The translations under genes were made by a program, and so were the position numbers. Source: Lathyrus oleraceus (lineage: Eukaryota > Streptophyta > Magnoliopsida > Fabales > Fabaceae). From it: DNA of 64,000 bases. The stretch covers positions 136,377,148 through 136,441,147 of the forward strand of contig NC_066580.1 of NCBI RefSeq assembly GCF_024323335.1, read 5' to 3'. Positions 34,692-47,716 of the stretch are shown in pieces. Position 1 is the stretch's first letter; every line of letters begins with the position of its first letter. The notes beneath the pieces were generated by a model, which was not told where the DNA came from, made no database searches, and worked only from the letters and a program-made list of their open reading frames with translations.

Positions 34692-35689
34692 TGTAGCGGT
34701 GTATTCGTCGCTATATGATTTATTGATTAAATCATAAGCAAGAGATACAATGAATTTTCGAGTCGCCACCGCACTTTTATTTATCCAAAGGACTGGCTAA
34801 AAAGCGAACAAAAGCCTAAGAAGTTTTACACGTAGAAAACTAATAAAAAGATCAGAGAGTCTGGGTAAGGGGTAAATTACGCAATGGGAAGGTGTTAGGC
34901 ACCCACTACGTCCTAGGTACTCCTAGGGAGCCCTTTTCACACTTGTTGTATAAAATTGTTATTTGTTATGACATAAACATTGTGCAAACATGATTGGGAT
35001 GATGAGAAAAGAATATACAATTTTTATTGGGTTTGAACGGATGAACCCGCTGCCTACGTACCTTCCATCAAAGGTAAGGATCAAAACGCCGTAGTTCGGC
35101 TAAAAGATTTCCAAAAGTTGGTGGATTCAATTTTAAACACAAGCACTGAGGCTTTTCATTATCAATGGGAGAAAACTCGACCAAGACCAACATCCACCAT
35201 GCGAGGATAGCTTCGACGTACTAGAGGGGTTAGCCCTGTTTTCAGTACGGAAGTCTTACTGTCGACTCACTAAGGATAAGCAAGATTTACATCAACCACA
35301 ATGATAATTGAAACCTATGGCTAATGCATGAAAAGATTAACAATGGACAAAGCCAAAACAAGTGAATGAGTGAAGTTAATTGATTGTGATTATGAAAGTG
35401 AGAGTCAAAGCATGATTAAGATTGATTCAAAAGAAGTATTATGAAATGGGATTTGAAAAAAAAGTCAAGGACTTGGGGCCCAGGTTTTTAGTTTGAAAAC
35501 ATGAAGAAGTTTGCACAATATCTATGTCAAGTTTGAAATCCAAGTGTGAAAAGGTTTAGGACACAATGGGGATGAATGGATGGAGATGGATTGTAAAACT
35601 TCTTAGAAGGTTCACTTCTTGAAATCATATAGAGGATGATTCAAGTGTGTCCTTTGGAATAAGCAATGGATAATAACAAACAAACAAAG

Positions 35690-36480
35690 CAAAAGAAAAG
35701 CGGATACCGGATGCCAATCACTGGGCTTATACCAATCTCCTAAAATAAAACTGGATGTCAGACGCCACTCAATGGTCTTACACTAATCTCCTCAAACAAA
35801 GAAATAAAAGGCGGATACCGGATACCAATAGATGGATTTACACCAGTCTCCTAAAATAGAACTGGATATCAGAGGCCACTCTATGGACTTACACTAATCT
35901 CCTCAAAAGAAAACAAAGAATGAAAATATGGAAATCAACTGCCAATCTATCTGGACTTAGGTTAACTCCACACATGCTCATAGGAAAACCAATGCCACAT
36001 TACAGGGACTTACAATGGATCCTCACATACAAGAACAGAAGCAACACATGATCATAGGAAAGCAAATGCCAACTTACAGGGACTTACAATTGCAACCTCA
36101 CATATAAACAAACAAACCAACTTATGATCACAGGAAAGCAAATGCCAACTTACAGGGACTTACAATTGCAACCTCACATAAACAAACAGAAGCAGAACAT
36201 GAATGTCAGATGCCAATTTATCTGGGCTTACTCTAACCTCCACAGTATGGTCCTAGGAATACAAATGCCAACTTACAGGGACTTATAATTGTATCCTCAC
36301 ATACAATCAAACAAAGTAAACAAATGATCATGGGAAAGCAAATGCCAACTTACAGGGACTTACAATTGCTTCCTCACACACAATCAAATGCATCAGGCAA
36401 AGATAAAATGAGTGGCCAAGGTGATGGTCTTATACTCACTTCCATATCATAGGAGCAATGGCCAATGAATGGTCTTACAA
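35690..36480 (-). repeat. Imperfect ~65-75 bp tandem repeats in the Ogre A LTR
   Basis: About ten degenerate units with a core such as AATGCCAACTTACAGGGACT, each followed by a cytosine-rich CCTCACATA and an A-rich spacer. The left units are more diverged (GGATACCGGATGCCAA...). The array lies downstream of the TATA box in the element sense and is repeated at 56153-56943. Confidence 0.75.
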
Positions 36481-37047
36481 TTGTCCTCAATGGGTAAACA
36501 GCAATGATAATGTCACAAAGACAAATGAGATGATGATTATGCATTGATGAGCAATAAATGATGATAAATGCATAGAGCATACAAGCAAGCATGTGCATAT
36601 GAAACAATCAAGCAATCAATCAATATCAAACAGCACACTCTATAACCATACAAGGAGGCTCATACAAGAGGGTTAGGCATTGAAGCCAACTGGAATAGGG
36701 TCAAAAGTTGCTCTTAACCTTGCCATTGAGGGGCTAAGGTGAAGCAGATGAAAGGATATGAGGGGTGTGCCTCATTGCTCTTATCCCTGATCAGGGAGAG
36801 CATTTCAGAAAGTGTGGGAGCTCAGAAAGATGGAGCTCTTTCCACATTATTGACTCTATAGATCTTGGGTTTTGATCTCAATGCTACAACCATGTAATGG
36901 GAGCAAGGAGAAGACTCACTGAATAGTAGGGGATAGGTTGCTTATCCCTTTGATCTACCAATTGCCTTATTTGAAGGACTTTTCCTGCTTGGGACAAATA
37001 TAAACACACACAAGCATTGCCTCTTAAGGAGGACTTCAGACAGTTTG

Positions 37048-37069
37048 CCCGGCCAAATAACAGGCCGGG
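37048..37069. repeat. GC-rich hairpin in the Ogre A LTR
   Basis: CCCGGCC, an 8-nt AT-rich loop, then GGCCGGG: a perfect 7-bp GC stem in an AT-rich LTR. The same sequence lies at 57511-57532. Confidence 0.7.
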
Positions 37070-39503
37070 TCTCCAGACTACATGAAGAACAAGGGATTAT
37101 ACCTCAAAGCAAATTGCTAAATAGCAAAGCAAGTTCAAAGAACTTAAGCAACTAAGGGTACCTGAAATAGTCAAACTAATCAGTACACATTTCAACAGTT
37201 AAAACAAAAGGAATGGAATTAACAGTCAAACAGATAGACAAATGTGCAAAGCACAAGGCTCAAAGCTTATGAGCCAAGCAACCTACAAAACAAGGGTTAG
37301 CTCATGATAAACAAATAAACTCAATCAAAAGGCAATGGTTTCTTTGAAGCACTTGTAGCTTAACCTGAAACATGAACTCAATCATAAGCCCAAAGGACCA
37401 CTAGGACAAGCCTAGGGTCAAAAATAAATGAGAAAGTCAAAAAAGCAAAGGAAAGTCAACCAAAATCAAGTTTAAACATTCAAGAAGCAAACTCAATTGG
37501 TCCCACATTCATATCATTCATCATCATGATTTCATAAACAAAAGAAGGCAAAGCATGGCAAATTGGTGCACATAGAAGTCAACAGAAAGACTTGCATCAA
37601 AAGTCAACTCAAACATTTTCAAAAATCACCAAATAATTCATGATCAATCCTAACACCTAGCATGGTAAGCATGTAAAATTTCATCACAATTGGACAAGTG
37701 GAAGGCAGTCAATGAAAATCATGAAGTCAAAGCAAATTTCAAGCATGCACAAAGAAGTCAACAGCAAGACTTAGCTCAAAACCAAACATAATCAATTCCA
37801 AAAATTATCAAATAATTCAGGGTCAATCACAATCCATAACATGGCATACATATAGAATTTCAGCTCAATTGGATCATGGGAAGATGGTCAATTAAAATCA
37901 GAAAGTCAAGACAATTTCAATTATGCACAAAGAAGTCAAACAAGCATGGGTCAACTTCAAAAAACATAACTAAATGAAAACAGATGAGAAATGAATGGGA
38001 TCAACACCAGTGCAAAGCTCAAGATGTCTAGTATGCACATGTAAAATTTCATGATCATCCAATAAGGTATGAGAATTTCCCAAATGAAATGGCAAGATGT
38101 GTCACACAAAGTCAACATTTGACTAGGCAGGGAAGAAAAATCTCAAACAAATAGGAAATGCCATAATTAATTCCAGTAAAAATCACAAGTGAACTAGACA
38201 CATAAGAGAAGGTTCATGCAAAATTTCACATTAATTGGCGGTCAGGAAGCATGTCAACAAAAATCATGAACTTGCATATCATTGGTGTGACACAAATTGT
38301 CACACCCTACTTCAAAAATTCATATCTCACAAACCACATAAGATAAATTCAAGAACTCTACATCAAAACAAACATGAATGAGTGTAGAATAACCACAAAA
38401 AAATTCAGAATCATTGGATACATCCTCATCATTTCACAAAAGAAATGGCAAAAGGTATAAAATGTGCATACATGTCAAGAAACCTAATGCCATTAAAAAT
38501 CCAGCCAACCAAAAATTCAGCAAAAATCATGATAAAATAGTAGACATTCAACAGGACATGATGCAAAAAATTCCATGATTTTTGGAGTTGAGATGAGTGA
38601 GAAATGATTTTTAGAAGTTGAGTAACAATTTGTAATAACATGAATACATAACATGGTTTAGCAAGTCAAAGGTGGTTGACCGAGTGGCATTTTTGCAATT
38701 CCCTCCCTCATTAATCAAAACGCACCGTTTTAAATGGACACATGAAATGTTGTCATTGGTTGCTCGATGGAACAGTAAACAGAATGCAGCAAATACGTGC
38801 AAACCAACTTTCTGGAAAATTATTTAGGGTTTGTGAATGGAACAGTATTCCTCATCATCTCCAACAATCGTGGAAAACCAAAATGCCCAGAAATCGACAG
38901 CAAGCATATCAATCGATTCAGCAAACCAAGCACAAGCATAATCCAAACATGGTTTTCATGAAATCACACAAACAATCATGAATCGAGCAACAATCATCAT
39001 GCATCCACAAACTTTAAAACAGCATATCTTAATGAATACTTGACCATTTTTAACCATTTAAAGCTCATAATGATCAGGGTAAAGAGACCAACACATTGCA
39101 TACCATGATTTAGGAAAAGAAGGAACTCGAAATCTTACCAAAACTGATGCACAATGATGATTTGGATGTGGTATGCTTGCAAATCCTCAAAACAGATGTA
39201 CATGAAGCTTCTAAAAGAAGAATGGTTGGAGAGTTCTAGCTTGGCAATGCTTGAAATGGTCCAAAACGAAATCTGCCATGGAAGTGTCTTGAAGAAACAG
39301 AGCTCGAAAATGGCTGTGCAGTTGGGATTTGAGGCTGCAAATTGCTTCTAAATGGTGACCAAGTGATGAAATAAGCAAGAGTTGCTCGAGTGGTTTGAAG
39401 CTTTTGGTCAGAAATTGCAATTTGGTGAAAATGGTGATTTGAGAGAATGAGTGAAATCTGTTGTTAGATGGCTGCAGCTAGGGTTTATTTGGCAGAAATA
39501 ATG

Positions 39504-39511
39504 TTTATATA
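39504..39511 (-). promoter_or_regulatory. TATA box in the 3' LTR of Ogre A
   Basis: The minus strand reads GTATATAAAC, about 1.16 kb from the LTR 5' end. It leaves a R-U5 part of about 4.8 kb, so transcripts would have an unusually long leader. Confidence 0.55.
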
Positions 39512-40668
39512 CTTCTGTTTTAACATTGCTAAACAAATGCTAAACATGATTATCACCAATGAAGTGGTTTTGCTATTTGCTAAGTTTTCATCCACTTGCA
39601 CATGGGGTGTGCATTCTGGCCGAGTTTGGGCCCCAAACAGGTTTTAAACAACATTTCCAACAATTTCTAATTGGCCAAAGTGAGTAAAAATTGCTAAATC
39701 AAAAAGTCAACTTTTGCACACACTTGAATTTTAATGAAGTCAAGCTCAAAAATGCCATTTTGATCCATAGATTTTTGGTACATGAAATTTATATTTTTGG
39801 AAAGAGGAGATGAAATGTGGTTTGTAGGAAAAAACCCCACCAAAATTGGCCAAATGGTTCATGAGATATGGCCCTTTGAAGTTCAAGATTTTGTGAAAAT
39901 GATTTGATCATATCTTGACAACCATTCATGGGAATTGAGAGTTCTTGGACTTTTTGAAAATGGGAGAACAAGATCTTCAACTTTCATGTTGGGCAAAAAT
40001 TCATTTGAAGCTTGTATCATGATGTAAGTTGAGGATCAAGAAGTTTCCATTTTTGGCAAATTTGAATTACAGGTCCACTTTCTATTTTGGGAAATTTCTG
40101 ATTTTGCTCCAAATTCTTCCATGATGGTATTTGACATGATATATGAGGCTTATATAAGCATGAATGAACTCCTTCAAATCAATTCCATCCATCAAATCAT
40201 TGATTAAATCCACAGTTGACCAAGTTTGACTTTCTGTTGACTTTTCTAGGGTTTTGCATGATTGAACCACTTCTGATGAATTCCAAACCCTAATTCTTTG
40301 AGACCTTGACTTCAAATGATGTCCCAAGTCATATGAACTCTTGATTATTGATCATGGTGCCCAAATTCTGCAAGAATGGTCACCATCCACTGCTTTGACT
40401 GACCAATGACTGACTTTGACCTAATTGCTGATGATTGCTTCAACTGCAAGCAACAAGGTTAAGCTGACAAAATTTTTGTACTTTTTGGTTAATAAACATA
40501 TGAAAAGCAATGATATACAAATGCAAAACATGCTTGGTGATCAAGAATCAACTCACAAGGCAACTTACCCACTAGGAGAGGAGCTAGGGCATGCAATGAT
40601 CCTTGAGGCCATGACATGATATGATATGGGCCATGAGGGATCTTAGGGCCAAAAATTGGGGTCTTACA

Positions 40669-40680
40669 GATGCCCCTATT
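40669..40680 (-). other. Probable polypurine tract of Ogre A
   Basis: The minus strand reads AATAGGGGCATC directly before the 3' LTR start TGTAAGACC. Copy B has the matching AATAGGGGTATC at 21982-21993. It is short and interrupted by pyrimidines, so the assignment rests mainly on position. Confidence 0.45.
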
Positions 40681-43600
40681 TAAGGTCATTCTAGCCGGAG
40701 AAGTGAAGTTTAGAAATCTTCATCTCGACGCGGTAGAATGGGCTTAAATAACAGTAATGAGACAAATTTTGGTCCCTAAGAGACCTCATGATGCAAATGT
40801 ATGTATGCAAAAGACATAAATTCTGTGGGGAATATGATTCACACAGAAGAAAAAGACGATCCATCGGAGTATACACTCACCAGGAACAGAGACTCTAACA
40901 AGACTCTAGTTGGGGATAAACTGACACAGCGTGAACAAGACACGACTCTGATTAGGGGAAAAACAGAAAACAGACTGGAGAACTCACTGGGGAGTGAAAG
41001 ACTCACACTGGGAAAAAGGATTCCAAAGGAAAATAAATCCATTGGAGAGACACAAGCTGACTCCTGGGGAGAAGCAACAAGAAAACTTCACTGAGGAAGC
41101 ACCAAAGAAATGAGATGTTACCGGGTATAAGGGTAACAAACTCAGGAAAATCTGACTCCACAGGGGGACCGAGGTCATAATAGGGAGCAGAAAGGAGGGA
41201 ACACCAAGGATACCGGTTACTGGGTATATAATAGGTGACCGACCAAGCGTGAATTGGATTTCACTTCCAATACACTCATCATCCTGAAGAGAGCTAGAAA
41301 AGCAAACTTGTTTATAGGATGGGTATTTGATTCTGTAAAGAATGCAAATCTTACTCAGTTGGGGAAGCAAACAAAGTGTTCGACAAAAGAGTGCATGAGA
41401 TATATTATCTATAGCCGTCAAAACGTAGATAATATACCCGCATGGAAAATTATCCTGAACCGGTTACTGGGTTGTTTATAGGATAAGATCCGAAGACGTG
41501 AATTGGTTTTCACTCCCAAAACACTCATCATCCAAAACACAAACTGGTTAAAGGATGGACATTCGAATCCACAACGGGAAAACGAATCTTACTCAACTGG
41601 GGACACAAACCCAAAGAGTGCATGAGATATAATATCCATTACCGGCAGACCGTGGATAAGATACTCGCATGAGATGTATTATCTATTACCGTCAGAACGT
41701 AGATAATAAACTCGCATGGTAAGAAACACCAGAGATACCGGTTACTGGGTATATAATAGGTGATCTACCGAAACGCGAATTGGATTTCACTTCCAAAACA
41801 CTCATCATCCAAAACACAAACTGGTTAAAGGATGGATATTCGATTCTACAAAGAATACGAATCTTGCTCAGCTGGGGAAAATCAACAAAGGATTCCAACT
41901 AAAGAGCGCATGAGACATATTATTCATTACCGGCAGACCGTGAATAATACACTCGCATGGTAAGAAACACCAGGGATACCGGTTACTGGGTATATAATAG
42001 GTGATCTACCGAAACGTGAATTGGATTTCACTTCCAAAACACTCATCATCCAAAACACAAACTGGTTAAAGGATGGATATTCGATTCTACAAAGAATATG
42101 AATCTTACTCAGTTGGGGAAAATCAACAAAGGATTCCAACTAAAGAGCGCATGAGACATATTATTCATTACCGGCAGACCGTGAATAATACACTCGCATA
42201 GAAGATTATCCACAACCGGCTACTAGGTTAATAAAGGATAAATCAACCGAAAAGAAAGGCATCGGGATACCAAACTAGGTATATAATGATGACCAGTCAA
42301 AGGGAGCAACAGACATTACCAACAAAAGGGTAAATGAAAGGCGATCTGCTGAGGATAAATTGCAAGCATCCGGCAATTATTCACAGGGACTAGTTGGGGA
42401 TGCATTGGTATACAACCAATGATCCGGGGAACACAATCACTAGCAAACGGTGAAAGGACCCACTGGGGATAAAATTGCTAGCATACAGCAATTATCCACA
42501 AAAGACTTGCTGGGGATATAAGTGCTGGTCTGAGCAACTTATCCAAGCAAAGGAAAATCAACATCAAGAATTAGATGAAGATACCCACGAGGGAAATTGT
42601 CATCGGTTGGGATGAACAACAAAGTTAACTCTGCCAGTGGAGAAAACGGGGTTTATAACTACTGATTTATAGGTAGAAAAACCGCAAAGATAGGACTTAC
42701 GACTGCTGGTTTGTAGGCAGAGGGCCAAAATCTGGTGGGGATAACCACAAAATTAGGGTTTACATCTACCGAATACGGGGTAGAAGACCAAAACTCCGCG
42801 TGGGGATAGAATAAATCACAAATCCGCACGGGAAACCAAGATAGGGTTTATAACAAACCACAAACTGCTGAAGAGCAGAAAAATAGGATTTACAACTACC
42901 GGGTAGTAGGTAGAAAACCAAAACTCTGGCTGGGGGAATAGAAGGTGTATAACCACAAATTCTGTCAAGAAAGCCAGGAGAAATAGGACTTATAACTACC
43001 GGTATGAGGGTAGAGGCCCAAAAACATTCCGCTGGGGAACAACCCACTGGGAAGCACAAGACATGACAAATAGCCAATTCGGGGACAATCCGAAAAGACA
43101 GACTGAATCAAGACACGTTCTAATGAGGATGTAACTCAAATAGGAAAATCCATCCCAATATATGTGTTGGGAGGAAACGGAAGAAACCGTCATCCACGAG
43201 GATATATCTCGGTGGGGAACTGCAGAAGGAAAGACAACATTTTCTGCTTATGGGGCTGACTCTATATGGAGAGATTTATAACACCCGACATCTGCTTGGG
43301 GAGATCTGTAAAGAGATCTATATCACCATAGCAGGAGACACGACAAACAAAAGATATATGGCGAGAAATGCAACATGAATATCTGAATGTTTATGAATAT
43401 GCATGAATCATGCGTGATTTATGTTTGATGAATGCTGACAAAACAGACAGTTCTGACACAAACAGGTTCAGGAATCAAACACCCGGTATTATACCTCCAG
43501 GGGAAAAACCAGCTGGAGAGCCAATCTGCGGAGATCTACATGCTGAAAAGCCAAGATCTGCAGGCACTGCTGAAGAAGTAGAGGGTCAAAGATATCGGGA

Positions 43601-45365
43601 AACCAAATCTCCGAGTGATGGATCAGTAGATAACCCAATCAGGGCACAGAAAGTCACAACAGGCAAAAGGTAGCCACAAAGACGAATCTGTAGGGGAACA
43701 AGAGAAGTCCCAAAGTATCTGCAGGGGATCCCAGTATCAACTGAGAAACAAAAAGGTGCGTTGCACAGGCACGAACTGCTGTAGAAGCAACTCCACATAA
43801 CTCCGCTGGGGGACAACCCGCTGAGGGAGAATGATATCATCCACATAGAATCTAACTGCATAAGCAACTCTACTGGGGAAAAACTGTCGGCTACTCTCTT
43901 GGGGAACAAACCACTGAGGGAGGACAGATCAAACAAGTAGATTTTGCAACGAACCACTCTACTTGGGGAGAATATACATAGCAAACTGATCACAACAAGT
44001 AGATTCTGCGATATAAGCCACTCTACTGGGGATCACAAACAGTCAGGAAATCAATCCGTTCTCGGGATGCTAGAGCCATCATCCGACCGTATTGGGGATT
44101 GAAGGAGTATTCAGCAGGCAAAAACTGCCACAACAAACACTCTACAGACTAAGGTGAGGAAAAGATGGATGTAATACTGGGGCGTCAACCCAAACAAACA
44201 TCGAGTAGGAAAATAAATCCTGCTCTGCTGAGGAGAAAAACTCTGACGGAGAGATAGCAACAAATCCGCGGACGACTTCGCCGGGGAAAAGGGTAAAGTA
44301 CCGGGTATCAAACCGCTGACTTACCGAGTCTTCAAAGGAAAACGATCGTGCTGAGGAAACAGACGATTCCGCTGGCTACTGCACTGGGAAGAGTGACAAC
44401 AACTCTGCTCGCGAATCCGATGGGGATATCAATAACAGCTCTACTCATGACTGCTGAGGAGAAAAATAAAGTCTGGGGCTGTCGACCCACTGGAGAAAAT
44501 GACGGGGCACCAAGATGACAAACCATCAACCGTCGAAACTTCACAAGAAAATACCCATGCTGGGAAAACTGCTGCTGGAGAAAGCGAGGTCTTCAACAAC
44601 ACTCTGCTTGCGACTATACTGGGGAACAACCCCACCAATAACTCTGTTTGAGGAACAACCCCAACAAAGATCTGAAGAAAGAAGATACCATCAAACCAGA
44701 AATATGAATAAATGTCTTACCTGTTGGAAATCATGCCACCCTCGGGAGAGCACTGAGATATTCTTGAGTATCCTTTCAATCTTGTGAACGTTCACTTTGT
44801 TTAAAACAAAAATTTTGAAAAATTCGATTTGTTTAAAACAATGACATTTTATCAATTTAAAACATGCAAAACATTTGTTGAAACAAATAAGAGTGCAAAA
44901 AATTGGATAAAAAGCTCAAATTGATTTGATGGAATGGTAGCCTGCAAATGGCAAGACTCCATAGATCTATACAAATTTGAAATCAGTGATATATATTGGA
45001 AGAGGGCTACATTGAACATAATGATCCTTTCTCTACCAATTTGAATCTCGATGTATCCGAAGCTTCGGCTGACGACGAATCGAGAATCTTCTGACGAAAT
45101 GACGACTGATGAACCAGAAAGTCTTGTCAGGATGCAGTTACTTGCCAAATCCCTAATTTTTGCCTAGATTGCCCCAGGGTGAGGTACTCAATCTAGCGGG
45201 ATGCAAATATATTCTTTTTTTCAAGTCTCTAATTTTTGCCTGGGTTACCCTTGCGGGTTCTCCACCGAGACGCTCATTTTTGCCTAAGCCGCCCTTTCGG
45301 GTTTTCAACTTAGCGAGCAATTCTGTTTTTTCATTTGTTTTTTTTCATTTGCATATACTTTTTTT
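40681..45365 (-). other. Structured 3' UTR of Ogre A
   Basis: A 4.7-kb noncoding region between integrase and the PPT. It includes 241-bp tandem units, five copies of a long covarying hairpin (41401-42190), many short CTACC-loop-GGTAG hairpins (41117-43010), and many plus-strand ACTCYRCTGGGGA motifs (about 43026-44640). Two well-formed stem-loops and one degenerate one lie just after the integrase stop (45164-45313). None of its ORFs is convincing. Confidence 0.75.
41713..42194 (-). repeat. Two 241-bp tandem units in the Ogre A 3' UTR
   Basis: Units 41713-41953 and 41954-42194 are nearly identical. More diverged units precede them (around 41205 and 41455). Each unit has the ATACCGGTTACTGGGTAT hairpin and a long hairpin preceding CTCGCATGG. 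Ogre 3' UTRs are a known source of plant satellite repeats. Confidence 0.9.
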
Positions 45366-47716
45366 TTAGGCAAAGTATCTCTTGACTGCATCTGAATTCA
45401 CAGGACGAGTGAAATCCTCCCCATCCATTGTTGTAAGCATCAAAGCACCGCCTGAAAAGGCTCTCTTAACAACATATGGACCCTCGTAGTTTGGAGTCCA
45501 CTTGCCCCTGGAATCGGGCGCGAAAGACAAAACTTTCTTGAGCACGAGGTCACCTTCTCGGAACACACGAGGCTTGACCTTCTTATCGAATGCTTTCTTC
45601 ATTCTCTGTTGATATAACTGACCATGACACATGGCAGTCAATCTCTTCTCTTCGATCAAGTTCAGTTGGTCATAACGACTCTGAATCCATTCAGCATCAG
45701 TCAACTTGGCTTCCATCAAGACTCGCATTGATGGGATCTCCACCTCTACTGGGAGAACGGCTTCCATGCCATAAACAAGAGAGAAAGGGGTTGCCCCTGT
45801 TGAAGTGCGTACAGACGTACGATATCCATGCAAAGCAAATGGCAGCATCTCATGCCAGTCTTTGTACGTGACAGTCATCTTCTGGATAATCCTCTTGATA
45901 TTTTTGTTAGCAGCTTCAACAGCCCCATTCATCTTAGGTCTGTAGGGAGAGGAATTATGGTGTGCAATCTTGAATTCAGCGCACAACTCATCCATCATCT
46001 TGTTATTCAGATTGGATCCATTATCAGTAATGATCCTCTCTGGCACACCATAACGGCAAATCAGCTGGTTCTTGATAAACTTCACAACCACCTGTCTGGT
46101 TACATTCGCGTACGAAGCGGCTTCAACCCATTTGGTGAAGTAATCAATTGCTACGAGAATAAACCGATGTCCGTTGGACGCTTTCGGCTCAATCATGCCG
46201 ATCATGTCGATTCCCCACATAGAGAAAGGCCATGGTGATGAAATCACATTCAGGAGTGTCGGAGGAATATGAATCTTATCCGCATAAATTTGACACTTGT
46301 GACATTTCTTCACATACTTGCAACAGTCAGACTCCATTGTCAGCCAATAGTAGCCTGCTCTCAACATTTTCTTAGCCATGGCATGTCCATTGGAATGAGT
46401 ACCAAATGAACCCTCATGGATCTCAGTCATCAACAGGTTTGCTTCGTGTCTATCCACGCATCTGAGCAAAACCATATCAAAATTTCTCTTGTACAGCACT
46501 TCACCACTGAGGTAGAAACTGCCTGACAACCTTCTCAGAGTTTTCCTATCTTTCACAGATGCCCCAGGCGGGTAGACCTGGTTCTGGAGGAAATTCTTGA
46601 TATCAAAATACCAAGGCTTGTCATCTTTCACGTCTTCGATTGCAAATATGTGAGCGGGTCTGTCCAAGCGCATCACAGTAATATTGGGGACATCATTCCA
46701 CCATCTGACAACAATCATGGAAGCAAGCGTTGCAAGAGCATCTGCCATCCGATTATCCTCTCGAGGAATATGATAAAATTCAACTTCTGTGAAGAAAGTT
46801 GAAATTCTCCTTGCATAATCTCTGTATGGGATGAGACCTGGTTGATTCGTCTCCCATTCACCCTTGATCTGATTGACAACCAGGGCCGAATCACCATAGA
46901 CATCAAGATACTTGATCCTCAAGTCAATGCATTCTTCAAGTCCCATAATACAGGCTTCGTACTCCGCCATGTTATTCGTGCATTTGAAAGTTAGCCTTGC
47001 TGTAAATGGAATGTGTGAACCTTGAGGAGTAATGATCACTGCCCCAATTCCATTTCCATATTGATTAACAGCGCCATCAAACACCATCGTCCATCTGGAA
47101 CCAGGTTCCGGACCTTCATCAAGTGTAGGCTCATCGCAATCTTTCATCTTCAAATACAGAATTTCCTCGTCAGGGAAGTCATACTGAACAGACTGATGAT
47201 CTTCAATTGGCTGGTGCGCTAGATGGTCAGCCAAGATACTACCTTTGATAGCTTTCTGAGCTCGATACTCAATATCATACTCAGATAACAACATCTGCCA
47301 ACGGGCAATCCTCCCAGTTAAAGCAGGCTTCTCGAAGATATACTTAATTGGATCCATTCTGGATATCAACCAAGTTGTATGATTTATCATGTACTGGCGC
47401 AAACGCTTAGCAGCCCAAGCCAAAGCACAGCACGTCTTCTCAAGCATAGAGTACCGAGACTCGCAATCGGTAAACTTCTTACTGAGGTAGTATATAGCAA
47501 ACTCCTTCTTCCCTGATTCATCTTGTTGACCGAGTACACAACCCATCGAGTCTTCAAGAACTGTTAAGTACATAATCAGAGGTCTTCCTCCCACAGGCGG
47601 AGATAGGATCGGAGGTTCAGACAGATAATCTTTGATACTGTCAAAAGCTTTCTGGCAATCCTCGGTCCAATCATGAGACTGATCTTTCCGCAGGAGCTTG
47701 AATATCGGCGCACATG
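45366..47716 (-). pseudogene. pol: Ogre A RNase H-RNase H-integrase, out of frame with RT
   Basis: Open in one frame from the 11-bp deletion site to a stop at 45366; the first in-frame start-like codon is at 47594. Numbering from 47594: first RNase H to about residue 120; second archaeal-type RNase H with D173, E213, D235 and D285; integrase zinc module ending CHKC (431-434); and catalytic D463, D524 and E560, all present. The C-terminus has the VLSFAPDSRGKWTPNYEGPY motif of the gypsy integrase tail. All catalytic residues are intact, so the only visible defect is the loss of frame with RT. It would be made only by frameshifting or from another copy. Confidence 0.9.

Larger units (their letters stand above)
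34692..40668 (-). repeat. 3' LTR of Ogre A
   Basis: 5977 bp, TGTAGCGG...GTCTTACA on the plus strand; it pairs with 55155-61131 at a constant offset of 20,463. It contains a minus-strand TATA box (39504-39511), a tandem array near 35690-36480 and a GC-rich hairpin at 37048-37069. None of its short ORFs resembles a known protein. Confidence 0.95.

Noticed and set aside
36374..40876. ORFs in the Ogre A LTRs (for example 36374-36607, 38429-38641)
   Set aside because: They occur in both LTRs only because the LTRs are identical; there is no protein similarity or consistent start context.
41204..42200. CRISPR-like regularly spaced repeats
   Set aside because: The spacing comes from 241-bp tandem duplication in a plant retrotransposon 3' UTR; there are no spacers or cas genes.
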